The translations under genes and the position numbers were made by a program. The notes under the pieces were generated by a model. That model saw only the letters and a list, made by a program, of their open reading frames with translations. It had not been told where the DNA came from and did not search any database. DNA of 64,000 nucleotides from the NCBI RefSeq assembly GCF_038595065.1, contig NZ_CP152003.1, positions 290,001 through 354,000 on the forward strand, in the 5' to 3' direction. This DNA is from Sutcliffiella sp. FSL R7-0096 (GTDB lineage Bacteria; Bacillota; Bacilli; Bacillales; Bacillaceae_I). Positions 33,128-42,297 of the stretch are shown one piece after another; the stretch's first letter is position 1, and the number at the start of each line of letters is the position of its first letter.

Positions 33128-34603
33128 TTATCTCAGCAACGCATGATGTGCATTAACAATTCCGTGGCCGTATAGTTCGTCGTAGCCGTTTTTACCTGCA
33201 TCTACTGCAGTTTGTTGTAACTTTGTTTGAACTTGTGCTGGAGATGGTTTTTTTCCGGTTTTTTCTAGTACCTTCGCGATATAGGCTGCTGCAGCTCCTG
33301 CAACCTGAGGAGCTGCCATCGATGTACCGCCTTTCCAGCCATATCCATCACCGAATAAACCTTTTGCTTCAATTCCTCTGGCGGTATTGAATGTCAAATA
33401 TGTTGGCACTGCACTTAAAACTAAATGTTTACTGCCGCCAGCATTGTTCACTCCAAGATCTCCACCAGGCGCCCCTAAATTAATGGCACCATTACCATAG
33501 TTTGAGTAATATGCTAAACGGTTTTCAGTACCAAAACCTGCACCAGTTGAAGAAACTGTCAAGACTCCAGGAATCTGGGCTGGAACATATTTAATAGCGC
33601 CTTTTGCTTCCCAGCCATCGTTACGGCCGGCATTAATCGTATCTGCCACTTTGGAAGGGTTGCTTAAATCATACGCAGAGTTTCCTGCAGAACCGACAAC
33701 TGTTACCCCTTTGTTGACTGCATAACGGATGGCACGAGTGTATGCCACATAATCAGCAGCACTGTTACCGGTGCGGATTTTTTCACCAGTTGCTGGATCT
33801 GTGTAGAACCATTGACCAAGTAATCTTGTTCCGCCTAAGCTCATGTTAATAACATCTACGCCATCATTTGCAGCAGCTAAAATGGCATCCGTGATCCAAA
33901 TTTGCTGAGCTCCGCCCGTTGCACCGAATACTCGGTAGGAACGTAAAGTTACCCCTGGAGCTACACCTTTCATTCTGCCGTCTGCTCCGATCGTTCCTGC
34001 AACATGCGTTCCGTGACTGTTAAAATCCCAAGAATCAGTCGTTCCCGGCACGAATGTTTTAGAACCTTCCAAGTCCACATTTGCCGCTAAATCAGGGTGG
34101 TTAAAGTCAAACCCAGTATCAATAACCCCAACGACTACTTCACTTCTTGCGTCTTTGTATAAACCATGACTTGCTCCGTTATTTGTCACCTGCTCAATAT
34201 CCCATTGGTAGCCTGATTCCCAGATGTTTTCAATGATAGAAGCTGGAGATGATTGCCCTTCTGCTTCTTCATTTATTTCCGGTAAATCAAGTGTTACTTC
34301 AACGGAAGGACCAACAGATAGTACTTGATTGTTTCTCATTATGCTCTTTAAAAAAGAACCAGTATTTTCCGCAGATACTTCAATAATCCCAATTTGAGGA
34401 ACGGAATATGTAACTTCTCCTCCAGCATCTGAGACAAGCTGTTCCACGTTGTTTGGAAGACTTTCGGATTTAAATACTACGAGTAAACTAGAAGAATCAA
34501 CTTGGTTCTCCTTCACACTGGCTGAAGCACTGAAACCTAAAGTAGATAAAGCTAACACGACTGTCAAAAGTAGGACGAATGCTTGTTTAAATGAATTTTT
34601 CAT
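33128..34603 (-). CDS. Secreted subtilisin-like serine protease (S8)
   Basis: 491-residue extracellular protease. Signal peptide about residues 1-29 (hydrophobic core FVLLLTVVLALSTLGFSASA). An inhibitor I9-like propeptide follows (40-105). The S8 catalytic domain has Asp162 in VIDTGFD, His197 in NSHGTHVAG, oxyanion Asn308 in GSAGN and Ser428 in GTSMAAPQVAG. The whole triad is present. AAGGGGA lies 7 nt before ATG 34603. Monocistronic with a strong terminator. Probably degrades protein for nutrition; closest subfamily not determined. Confidence 0.95.
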   Translation of the reverse strand: MKNSFKQAFVLLLTVVLALSTLGFSASASVKENQVDSSSLLVVFKSESLPNNVEQLVSDAGGEVTYSVPQIGIIEVSAENTGSFLKSIMRNNQVLSVGPSVEVTLDLPEINEEAEGQSSPASIIENIWESGYQWDIEQVTNNGASHGLYKDARSEVVVGVIDTGFDFNHPDLAANVDLEGSKTFVPGTTDSWDFNSHGTHVAGTIGADGRMKGVAPGVTLRSYRVFGATGGAQQIWITDAILAAANDGVDVINMSLGGTRLLGQWFYTDPATGEKIRTGNSAADYVAYTRAIRYAVNKGVTVVGSAGNSAYDLSNPSKVADTINAGRNDGWEAKGAIKYVPAQIPGVLTVSSTGAGFGTENRLAYYSNYGNGAINLGAPGGDLGVNNAGGSKHLVLSAVPTYLTFNTARGIEAKGLFGDGYGWKGGTSMAAPQVAGAAAAYIAKVLEKTGKKPSPAQVQTKLQQTAVDAGKNGYDELYGHGIVNAHHALLR

Positions 34604-34857
34604 AATTTTCCCCTTCCCAAAAGTTAATGTAACATAAAAACAAGAAAGTACTCAGTCCCTCCCTCCATGTGCACCCAAAAGGTCATACACGAATAACTAA
34701 ATTTTATGTCAAAAATTAACGGATTGCCCATGCTAAAAGACTTAATTTTCAGAATTTTGTGTAGGTGAAAAGAACTTGGGGGACACGGTACCTGTCTTCC
34801 TTGACCGACCACCTGGAGTAACAGAGTTCCAACATTTGTTCATCCAATTCCAGCAAG

Positions 34858-35238
34858 GTGGCTCTATGGGTATTCTTCATTTTAGTGGAGGAGCATTCGC
34901 TGATAGATAAGACGGAAACAGAGGTAGGTGCCAAACATCGCCAAACATATCGGGAGGGCAAACGTGTGGAGACGTATATCGTGGAAACACTGGCTTATGA
35001 GGACAAGCCCGATAGGAAACATAAACAAATAGCTTTTTTACTTGGAAAAGCATTTGAAATCAATTTGTCTTTTACACTGGAAAAGGTGGATGAGACGCAT
35101 ACCCGCTTCATTTATGCCGGGCATAATAAAGGGGTTAATTTTGTAGGGCGGGCGATGTTGAAGCTCGGCAGCGAGAAGAGTAATAACAAGGTAGTGCAGG
35201 AGTACATGGACCGGGTGGAAGCGGAATCCATGAAATAG
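34858..35238 (+). pseudogene. 5'-truncated SRPBCC (START-like) protein gene
   Basis: The open frame reads like the C-terminal three quarters of a polyketide-cyclase/SRPBCC protein: EEHSLIDKTETEVGAKHRQTYREGKRVE, read as two blocks, then LEKVDETHTRFIYAGHNKGVNFVGRAML. The usual N-terminal strand and helix are missing, and the first codons (VALWVFFILV) do not fit. GTG 34858 has only a weak site, CCAGCAAGG. Upstream 34604-34857 holds no clear start. Could still express a truncated protein. Confidence 0.55.
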
Positions 35239-35275
35239 AAAGGGGGCTGACCCATTAAGAGTAGCCCCTTATGTA

Positions 35276-36043
35276 TTAGTGAACAGATTTAACTTCCTTC
35301 GTTCTTTTAAGTGAGAACAGCAAATAGATACCGATTCCTGCAAACATCAAAATGCTGCTGGCTAAAAGTTGATTACCTTCTGATAGGTCAGTAAAGCTGA
35401 CCAAGTATTCCGGAACGATGTAAAAGATCGGCAATACAATCGACACGAACGTTTTACTCCAAATAGAGATCCCAATCAATAACGAAATGGCCAAGCTTGC
35501 TACCACCAAATTACCATAATAGCCAAGCAGTATAATCGGGGACTCGATATAATTAGGGAGGAACATCAACCCTGTAAACAATGCAATCGATATAAAGCTA
35601 GCCAGGTACAAGAAAAAGAATTCTTTACCCTTGGAAAAGTTATGGCTGGAAATAAGCCGAAATGTCCACATGTAAGCAAGAAGCAAGATGATGCAAACAA
35701 GAGGGTAACCAATCAACTCCACGAGCGAGTATTGAAACCCGCCAAATACGATGTCCTTAAGAACGATTCCGGCAAATGCCCCAAGGATGATGATGGGAAC
35801 ATATTTAGCCCAGCCTCGTACATCAAAGGACATTTCGCCGGAGATCTGCTCCATGTATTCTTTAGGGGAGCTTCCGATGATATGTTCGACACTCTTGTTC
35901 TCTTTTTCGGCCTCATATAAATGCACCGATAATTCGTCGGTTATTTCATCGATCTCCCTTGTCTTTTTGCCGCAAGAAAAAAGGTAGATCCGAAGGTTTT
36001 CTATGAAGGTTTGGCTCTTTTTAGTTAATGGTAGATGGGTCAT
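35276..36043 (-). CDS. HAAS/DUF1700-like membrane protein of a PadR operon
   Basis: About 255 residues. A cytosolic helical N-terminus (TFIENLRIYLFSCGKKTREIDE, in two blocks, then ITDELSVHLYEAEKENKS) resembles the HAAS signalling domain found next to PadR regulators. Six hydrophobic helices follow. ATG 36043 follows AGGAAGGAGAA. Third gene of the PadR-DUF1129-HAAS operon. Molecular function unknown; membrane-stress signalling is a family-level guess. Confidence 0.72.
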   Translation of the reverse strand: MTHLPLTKKSQTFIENLRIYLFSCGKKTREIDEITDELSVHLYEAEKENKSVEHIIGSSPKEYMEQISGEMSFDVRGWAKYVPIIILGAFAGIVLKDIVFGGFQYSLVELIGYPLVCIILLLAYMWTFRLISSHNFSKGKEFFFLYLASFISIALFTGLMFLPNYIESPIILLGYYGNLVVASLAISLLIGISIWSKTFVSIVLPIFYIVPEYLVSFTDLSEGNQLLASSILMFAGIGIYLLFSLKRTKEVKSVH

Positions 36044-36060
36044 GTTACTTCTCCTTCCTA

Positions 36061-36741
36061 TTAGTGAGTGTGGTAGGCACGTTGAATCAGTTTTCCTGTA
36101 CCGAGTAGAATGAGTGCGATGATCAGATAAATCCACCATTCTATCAAAATTCTTGGCCCGAAGTCAGGAACAAGCCAGGCGAAAAATAAAATGACCGCAA
36201 AAGATCCTCCCCCAAAAAGGCCGGCTTTCCAATAGGCTCGCTTTGCTTTTTTCTTTTCACTAAAAAGACTGGACCGAACTAAAGTGAAGATCACTTTCAC
36301 GCCTAGTGCGGAAACGCCCAACACGGCCAAAGCCAATACGATCAAGTTCCCTAAAGGAGAAGGAGCTTTTATTTCCGTAAACATAGGCATCACCAGATGG
36401 ACAATGGATAATACGAGAGCGAACCATCCTAAGGAATTACTGACTTGGGAGCTTATGAAGGGGATCACATCCCGTTTTTTATCTTTAGGCAATCCTTCAA
36501 TCAGCTCATCTGCATATGCTTTGGGATCGGAACCAAGTAGGTCTGTTGCAGATCGCCCTTCATGTTGCGCTTCGAGCATATGATCGAGAAGCTCCATCAA
36601 TAGCTCTTCACTTTCATGCACCGCCACTCTTAAATCTGTACGGATGTAAAGTAGGAAATCCTCATATAATTGGAGATTATCATCACTCAACAGCTTTCGT
36701 TTTTCATTATTCTCTTCAATCAACTTCTTCGTATGGCTCAT
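36061..36741 (-). CDS. DUF1129-like membrane protein of a PadR operon
   Basis: About 226 residues. A cytosolic helical segment LYEDFLLYIRTDLRVAVHESEELLMELLDHM (split over residues 20-55) contains the pattern of DUF1129/HAAS proteins, followed by four or five membrane helices. ATG 36741 overlaps the PadR stop by ATGA and has AGAGGGGAA upstream. Co-translated with PadR and the following HAAS-like gene. Confidence 0.75.
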   Translation of the reverse strand: MSHTKKLIEENNEKRKLLSDDNLQLYEDFLLYIRTDLRVAVHESEELLMELLDHMLEAQHEGRSATDLLGSDPKAYADELIEGLPKDKKRDVIPFISSQVSNSLGWFALVLSIVHLVMPMFTEIKAPSPLGNLIVLALAVLGVSALGVKVIFTLVRSSLFSEKKKAKRAYWKAGLFGGGSFAVILFFAWLVPDFGPRILIEWWIYLIIALILLGTGKLIQRAYHTH

Positions 36742-37070
36742 TCTTTTTCCCCTCTTTGCAATAATTGACTTACAGGCCCTGCGATCAGCAGCCATTCACT
36801 CGAGATTCGTTCAAGTTCTTCTTTTCCCGCGTCTGTTAGAAAATAGTACTTGCGGTTCGGGCCGGATGCGGATGGGCGCATTTCCCCTATGATAAATCCG
36901 TTCTTTTGCAGTCGGAGCAGTACCGGGTAGATGGTGCCTTCACTGATGTCTGGTAAACCTACCTTTTGCAGTTGCTGGGACAGTTCATACCCGTAAACCG
37001 CTTTCTCCTCGACAATCGCCATCACGCAGGCATCGAGGATTCCTTTTAATAGCTGGCTTCTTGCTGCCAT
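36738..37070 (-). CDS. PadR-family transcriptional regulator (short form)
   Basis: 110 residues, a single winged-helix domain. The PadR signature is YGYELSQQLQK followed by SEGTIYPVLLRLQKNGFI (residues 26-60), with a beta-wing GPNRKYYFLTDAG. The short type lacks the C-terminal ligand domain. Three copies of a 19-bp palindrome lie upstream, so it probably represses its own operon with the DUF1129 and HAAS membrane proteins. Confidence 0.92.
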   Translation of the reverse strand: MAARSQLLKGILDACVMAIVEEKAVYGYELSQQLQKVGLPDISEGTIYPVLLRLQKNGFIIGEMRPSASGPNRKYYFLTDAGKEELERISSEWLLIAGPVSQLLQRGEKE

Positions 37071-37134
37071 ATGTTCACCTACTTTTGTTATGGTTAGCGT
37101 TATGTTGATTCTGGAAGTTAACGTTTTGTATATC

Positions 37135-37230
37135 TACCTTGTAAAGCAAGGTACTGGAGCGGAGCGACGTCGGTATCTTGTATTACATGATACTTTCATT
37201 ATATGTAAAGCTATCTTGTATTGCAAGGTA
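37135..37230. promoter_or_regulatory. Three palindromic operators upstream of padR
   Basis: TACCTTGTAAAGCAAGGTA (37135-37153), TATCTTGTATTACATGATA (37174-37192) and TATCTTGTATTGCAAGGTA (37212-37230) share the dyad TAYCTTGTA-x-RCAAGGTA. Starts are 39 and 38 bp apart, within 160 bp before the PadR start. Strong candidates for its binding sites. Confidence 0.75.
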
Positions 37231-37310
37231 TATTTGGAAAAATTTTAAAGGACTCTCCGCCCTCCATGTAGAATTTCTAAAGCAAAAGGAAAATAAAGGA
37301 GAGCGTTACC

Positions 37311-37988
37311 ATGACCATACAAACTCGAACCATCCATACATATGAAGAAGCAGTAGCGGTGATCAAGGAGGTGGGGTTGCTCCCCCTTGCACCACTGTTT
37401 GATGATTATCCATCGCTTGGAAGCATCACTCCAAAAGAAGCTTGGCATTCCGATACCGATCAGGACCCATGGATTTGGCGGACTCAATTTGCTGCAGACG
37501 GGGTGGCGGCATATGGGAAATTTATCAGGAAAAAAGCGGTGTTCCTTTCAAAAGACTTGCTTCCGCTGGTGCTCGCGGCACTTGCAAGTCATGAAACCAT
37601 GGAAGAACGGTATGAAAAAGGGGAAGTGTCCCGTGAAGCCTTAACTCTTTTTGACCTCATTTCGGGGAATCAAGGAATTGATACGAGAGTATTGCGCGCA
37701 GAAGCAGGGATGAAGGAAAAAGACAAAAAGAAGGCGTTCGATCAGACTTTACTAGAGTTGCAGGGGAATCTGGACATCGTCGTCTCTGGTACAAAAGAAA
37801 AGCAGGACGAAAGCGGGGAGAAGAACGGCTGGAGCAGCACTTCCTATGAAACGATGGAGCATTGGTGTAAAAAGAATGATATTGCTGCATCCGAGCTTAA
37901 TAAAGAAGAGGCAAAAAAACAGCTAGAGCAGCATTTCTCAAGGTTCACTACTGCCGCGACTATGAAAAAGATCAAGAAAGTCTTTTGA
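37311..37988 (+). CDS. Uncharacterised protein, possibly AlkZ/YcaQ-related winged-helix protein
   Basis: 225-residue soluble protein. YEEAVAVIKEVGLLPLAPL, DPWIWRTQFAADGVAAYGKF and REALTLFDLISGNQGIDTRVLRAEAGM look like the winged-helix DNA glycosylase-related group annotated as AlkZ-related in bacilli. The last block resembles a helix-turn-helix. The assignment is from memory of such proteins and not confirmed. AAAGGAGAG lies 8 nt before the ATG. Alone. Confidence 0.6.
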   Translation: MTIQTRTIHTYEEAVAVIKEVGLLPLAPLFDDYPSLGSITPKEAWHSDTDQDPWIWRTQFAADGVAAYGKFIRKKAVFLSKDLLPLVLAALASHETMEERYEKGEVSREALTLFDLISGNQGIDTRVLRAEAGMKEKDKKKAFDQTLLELQGNLDIVVSGTKEKQDESGEKNGWSSTSYETMEHWCKKNDIAASELNKEEAKKQLEQHFSRFTTAATMKKIKKVF

Positions 37989-38003
37989 TCAAACGTTTGT
38001 TCA
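37986..38003. repeat. Palindrome TGATCAAACGTTTGTTCA
   Basis: An 18-bp near-perfect dyad (one mismatched pair) immediately at the stop of the previous gene. It belongs with four related copies at 51361-51470. Confidence 0.55.
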
Positions 38004-38059
38004 AAAATAGAAAGGGTGCAATACGATGGGCAGCAGGAACATACAGATAGCAATTTTTA

Positions 38060-39220
38060 ATGGAAAGGCTGGAATCACTCATGCGTGGTAGAAAACTCAA
38101 ACTGCTCTGGGTGAAAATAGGGTTCATCCTCTGTATATTCTTCGCCATTCCGGTCTATTATTCCATATCTGGTCCTCTTCTTGCAGGCTACTTGTTAGCA
38201 GCCGGAAGCTACCTCGGCCTGTATTTCTCCCTGCCGCTTTGGCGGAATGAATGGGTAGTTTATCTAGTTGCTAGCACTTCGGTTGTCCTGATTCAGCAGT
38301 ACATACTGACTCCGTTTGACGTTCTCCCTTGGCTACTGGTCTATTTTCTGTTATTGGAAGGCATACAAACACCAGCAGGAAAGCGGGCAGTCACAAACGC
38401 GATAGCTGCCCTTCTTCCAATAACATTACCTCTAAGCAGAATGGCCTTTACAGATCTATCTTTCTATCATTTTTTCCTGCTTATTTTAGTGGGAGGAGCA
38501 GGGGCTTTTACCCATCAGTACTTTCGTGACAACGAAAAATTCGATAGAGAGTGGAAAAGGTTGTTGGTGGAGTATCGTGCACTGAAAAGGCAGGTCCTTG
38601 AAAATGAGGAGGTTGCTAGAGTCGAGGAGCGGAACCGGATCGCACGGGATATTCATGATTCAGTCGGACACCAGCTGACGGCGCTCATGATGCAACTGGC
38701 AGTGGCGGAGCAGGCGGCAGGCGAAGAGAAGGTCGCTTCCATGGTGAAGCAGTCCAAGCAGTTGGCACGAGAAAGCCTTGATGGGATGCGAAAAGCGGTG
38801 AAAGCCTTGCAGGGAGAAGAGGAACAGGGGATCTCGTCTGTGATTCATCTGATCAGAAAGTTAGAGGCGGAAAGTCAGATGAGGGTGCAGTTGACGACGA
38901 AAACCGGTGTACTTTCGCAGCCCCTTACCAATGAGCAGAATATAGCGGTATACCGATTTGTGCAGGAAGGTCTCACCAATGCGATGAGGCATGGGAGCTC
39001 AAGGGAAATCTCCATCACACTTGAAATCATGGGAGAGCACAGTTTTCAGGTCGAAGTGGAGAATAAGAGGGTGGTTTCAAGGCCTGTTGAAGAAGGCTTC
39101 GGACTGCAAAATATGCGGAAGCGTATGGAAAGCCTGAACGGTCGGATGGAGCGGGAAGTCACCGGGGGTTATTTTACAGTGAAGGGAATTTTCCCTTTGA
39201 AAGGAGTTACATATAAGTGA
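38060..39220 (+). CDS. Sensor histidine kinase, LnrJ/DesK-like
   Basis: Membrane kinase with four or five N-terminal helices (residues about 18-150) and almost no external domain. HisKA_3 follows with RNRIARDIHDSVGHQLTA (phospho-His about 199) and HATPase_c with QEGLTNAMRHGSSREI and GLQNMRKRM. ATG 38060 has no ribosome site; ATG 38081, behind GGAAAGGCTGGA, may be the true start. It overlaps the regulator by 4 nt. Size and neighbours match B. subtilis LnrJ (YfiJ), which senses linearmycin-type polyenes; the ligand here is unknown. Confidence 0.9.
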   Translation: MERLESLMRGRKLKLLWVKIGFILCIFFAIPVYYSISGPLLAGYLLAAGSYLGLYFSLPLWRNEWVVYLVASTSVVLIQQYILTPFDVLPWLLVYFLLLEGIQTPAGKRAVTNAIAALLPITLPLSRMAFTDLSFYHFFLLILVGGAGAFTHQYFRDNEKFDREWKRLLVEYRALKRQVLENEEVARVEERNRIARDIHDSVGHQLTALMMQLAVAEQAAGEEKVASMVKQSKQLARESLDGMRKAVKALQGEEEQGISSVIHLIRKLEAESQMRVQLTTKTGVLSQPLTNEQNIAVYRFVQEGLTNAMRHGSSREISITLEIMGEHSFQVEVENKRVVSRPVEEGFGLQNMRKRMESLNGRMEREVTGGYFTVKGIFPLKGVTYK

Positions 39221-39855
39221 TTAATATATTGCTAGCGGAGGACCAGGCATTGGTTCGACAGGGCATAAAAATGATGATCGAGCAACATCCATCGTTTCGT
39301 GTTGTGGCAGAAGTGGCAACCGGGAAGGATGCAGTGGACGCTTATGAAAAGCATCTCGTAGATCTTGTGCTGATGGATGTTCGTATGCCCGTCATGACGG
39401 GCATTGAAGCGACCAAGCTCATCAGGCAGCGTGATCCGAACGCAAAAGTGCTGATACTGACCACTTTCGCAGATGACGAGTATGCGATGGAGGCGTTGAA
39501 GCTTGGGGCATTGGGCTATCTTTTGAAGGATGCGGATGCGGCAAGCCTATTGACCTCGATCGAGAGCTGTCTGAATGGCGGGATCTCGATTGACGCATCT
39601 GTAGCGGGGAAGGTGGTGCCGAGGTTGATCAACCGTCCGCGAGAAGCATCTGGCATGGAGCCGGTCGAGTTGACCAGTCGGGAGCGCTCTATCTTACAGC
39701 TTGTCGGGGATGGGAAAAATAATCAAGAGATTGCAGAAGCCTTGCACCTGTCTGTTGGCACGGTGAAAAATCATGTGACCGCCATTCTGCAGAAGCTTGG
39801 CTTGAGGGATCGCACCCAGCTTGCGATCTTTGCGATTCGGAATGGGATTGTGTAA
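39217..39855 (+). CDS. Response regulator, LnrK-like NarL family
   Basis: 212 residues. Receiver with Asp54 (VLMDVRMP), Thr in LTTFADDEY and Lys in LLKDADA. C-terminal LuxR helix-turn-helix LTSRERSILQLVGDGKNNQE. GTG start at 39217 after AAAGGAG, overlapping the kinase stop (GTGA). Expected to activate the ABC exporter genes 1.5 kb downstream. Confidence 0.92.
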   Translation: MINILLAEDQALVRQGIKMMIEQHPSFRVVAEVATGKDAVDAYEKHLVDLVLMDVRMPVMTGIEATKLIRQRDPNAKVLILTTFADDEYAMEALKLGALGYLLKDADAASLLTSIESCLNGGISIDASVAGKVVPRLINRPREASGMEPVELTSRERSILQLVGDGKNNQEIAEALHLSVGTVKNHVTAILQKLGLRDRTQLAIFAIRNGIV

Positions 39856-39902
39856 GAATAGGAAACCGCCTAAATGCATATCTGGAAAAAGGAGGACGAT
39901 AA

Positions 39903-41171
39903 ATGGATCCTAACCAATATGATTTGTATATGAAAACACGGTTCCAACGTATAAAAGATCGGGTAGGGGGTAAGAAGTCCAGACAATATACAAATGGGGA
40001 ATGGAGTGGCTGGGAGCAACAGATTGAAAATGAAAGACTGCACCGGATGATGAATGCCGTTCTTTTTCTTTTGTTGTCTGCATCCATCTTCCTTGGTTCC
40101 ACGCCGTTGATTTTCCTTTTTTTCGCCATTTACACATACATGTGGGGGAACTTCTTTTATCTCAGCTATGTGGCCAAAAGCCTAGAGATCTGCATAATAG
40201 AGGAGCGGTTGAAGCAATTCACTGAGGAAAAGGGAATGTTACGACTAAGGATCACCCACAACAGTCTGCTTCCGATATTTTTTGGAAAGCTCAGGGTGGG
40301 GACGGACAAGAACATATTGTTTCGGCACGGGGATGAGCTAATACATATCAATCAGTTACATTTCCATTTTCAACAGGTGGGTAGAAGCCAATGGGAGGTG
40401 GAGCTTCCCTTTACGGCTGTGAAAAGAGGCGTGGCACAGCTTCGGTTGTTCGACATGGAAATCGATTCTTTCTTTGGGTGGGGCAAGGTGTATCTTCAGA
40501 CAAGGGATAGGATGAAGTTTGAAGTAATCGTCTACCCAAGAAGTGAGCAGGTAATGGGGCTTGAAAAAATCCTTCCGAAAAAACAGGGGGAGCAGCCTTC
40601 CAGAAGTTCATTATTTGAAGAGAAAAGTAGAGTGCTTGGCACCAGGGAATATGTAAATGGGGATCCTTTCGGACAGATACATTGGAAGGCGACGGCCAGA
40701 ATGGCTAGTCTGCAGTCCAAAGTGTATGAGCGGACCTCCCAATTATCCTGGCTATTCATCATTGATATCAGCACAAGTAGTTTGGAGGAGAAACTTCGCG
40801 GGATGGCCTTTTTGGTGCACTATGCCACAAAGCACAACATTACTATAGCCATTCTGGTGAACATCAAGAAGTTTGGGAGTCCGTCGTATATCGTGTTGAA
40901 TGCAGGGGAAGGTAAGCAACAGCTGCATGCTGCTTTGATGCTGCTGGCCCGGATCCAGGTGGAAAATGTGATAATCCCACCGTCGATGTTTGCACAAGTG
41001 GTCCATCAACATGCACTAACATATCCATATGTGATTGCCTGTGCAGAACAAGTGACAATCGAGAAGTGGAATCTACCGCAGTCCACAGAGGCATTCGCCC
41101 TGGAGGCTACAGGGAAGGAAGTGAAGATGGTGAGGATACCATTTCAGGCAAAGCGGAAGGTTGTGGGGTGA
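39903..41171 (+). CDS. DUF58 domain protein
   Basis: 422 residues. Two close membrane helices near residues 48-85 are followed by a beta-rich region. The DUF58 core carries the signature LGTREYVNGDPFGQIHWKATAR (read as two blocks near residues 242-263), and a vWA-like C-terminal half has IIDISTSS. DUF58 proteins usually pair with MoxR ATPases and transglutaminase-like proteins; none is here. It sits between the kinase/regulator pair and the exporter, 47 nt after the regulator, so it is probably in the same transcript. Role in the exporter system unknown. Confidence 0.85.
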   Translation: MDPNQYDLYMKTRFQRIKDRVGGKKSRQYTNGEWSGWEQQIENERLHRMMNAVLFLLLSASIFLGSTPLIFLFFAIYTYMWGNFFYLSYVAKSLEICIIEERLKQFTEEKGMLRLRITHNSLLPIFFGKLRVGTDKNILFRHGDELIHINQLHFHFQQVGRSQWEVELPFTAVKRGVAQLRLFDMEIDSFFGWGKVYLQTRDRMKFEVIVYPRSEQVMGLEKILPKKQGEQPSRSSLFEEKSRVLGTREYVNGDPFGQIHWKATARMASLQSKVYERTSQLSWLFIIDISTSSLEEKLRGMAFLVHYATKHNITIAILVNIKKFGSPSYIVLNAGEGKQQLHAALMLLARIQVENVIIPPSMFAQVVHQHALTYPYVIACAEQVTIEKWNLPQSTEAFALEATGKEVKMVRIPFQAKRKVVG

Positions 41172-41201
41172 AGCATGTGCTTCGCCTATTTTTTTTGCTA
41201 A

Positions 41202-41245
41202 AGGCTGTTTTCGCAAACTTTGTTGCTTACTTGAGAAAAGAGCCT
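41202..41245. repeat. Minimal inverted-repeat element, copy C (44 bp)
   Basis: AGGCTGTTTTCG at 41202 and the reversed right end AGGCTCTTTTCT (from 41245) are the same termini as copy A at 6251, with the TTTGTTGCT block present once and the interior deleted. As a hairpin it may also act as a weak terminator between the DUF58 and ABC genes. Confidence 0.6.
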
Positions 41246-41353
41246 TGCGTAAAAGTGACCAAAGTCACCCCTATCCTCGGAAACTAATGACCTTCTTCAG
41301 GTTAACTCTCCTCCCACCGATAGTATAGTAGAAGTAATAAAGGGGGCATCCAT

Positions 41354-42286
41354 ATGCTAGAAGCCATTCAACTAACGAAATCATTCAAAAACACCCAAGC
41401 CGTCAAGGGTGTTAATGTATATCTGGAGAAAGGGGAAACGGTGGGATTGCTTGGACCCAATGGAGCCGGCAAGTCCACCACCATTTCCATGCTCTCCTCC
41501 CTTGTCCCACCGACAAGCGGGGATGTTTTACTCAAAGGGGAAAGTGTCAAAGAGCAGCCACAGCACCTCCGAGAAATCCTTGGGGTGGTTCCACAAGAAA
41601 TTGCCGTCTTCCCTGAGCTTACAGCCTATGAAAATATGAGTTTTTTTGCAAAGATTTATAAACTGCCAAAAAGTGAGCGGAAACAGCGTATAGAAGAGGT
41701 TTTGACGTTAGTAGGCCTGGAACAACGACAAAAGGAACCGGTCAAGCAATTTTCCGGGGGGATGAAGCGCCGTCTTAATATTGCGGTGGCCTTGCTACAC
41801 CGGCCGGAAATCTTGATCATGGATGAACCGACAGTCGGGATCGACCCGCAATCAAGAAACTATATCCTCGAAACGGTGAAGAAGCTGAACGAGGAAAATG
41901 GAATCACGGTCCTTTACACAAGTCATTACATGGAGGAAGTCGAATTTCTCTGTCAGCGCCTCTATATCATGGACCGCGGGGAAGTGATCGCCTCCGGGAC
42001 AAAGGAAGAAGTGAAGAATATCCTCTCGTCCGAGCACACGATCGAAGTGGAAGTAGAAAAGATAAAGCCGGAATTCATCGGAAAACTGGAGACCATACCG
42101 GCCATTTCTACCGTGACAACGTTGGAAAAGAAAATCATCCTGTTGGCACCGAAGAAAATAAACCTCCTAGAAGACGTTTTCGATGCTGCCAAGCAGACAG
42201 ACAGTCCGCTCAAAGGAATACAAATAAAAGCGCCGACACTTGAAGATGTCTTTTTGCATCTGACCGGTCGCAAGCTTCGGGATTAG
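41354..42286 (+). CDS. ABC exporter ATP-binding protein, LnrL-like
   Basis: 310-residue ATPase. Walker A GPNGAGKS at residues 34-41, signature FSGGMKRR near 136-143, Walker B ILIMDEPTVGID near 154-165, H-loop TSHYMEE. A C-terminal extension is shared with the 6463 ATPase, to which it is clearly paralogous. A GGGGGCATCC site precedes the ATG. With the two permeases that follow it matches B. subtilis LnrLMN (YfiLMN), an exporter for membrane-targeting polyketides. Confidence 0.92.
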   Translation: MLEAIQLTKSFKNTQAVKGVNVYLEKGETVGLLGPNGAGKSTTISMLSSLVPPTSGDVLLKGESVKEQPQHLREILGVVPQEIAVFPELTAYENMSFFAKIYKLPKSERKQRIEEVLTLVGLEQRQKEPVKQFSGGMKRRLNIAVALLHRPEILIMDEPTVGIDPQSRNYILETVKKLNEENGITVLYTSHYMEEVEFLCQRLYIMDRGEVIASGTKEEVKNILSSEHTIEVEVEKIKPEFIGKLETIPAISTVTTLEKKIILLAPKKINLLEDVFDAAKQTDSPLKGIQIKAPTLEDVFLHLTGRKLRD

Positions 42287-42297
42287 GGGGAGCGTAC

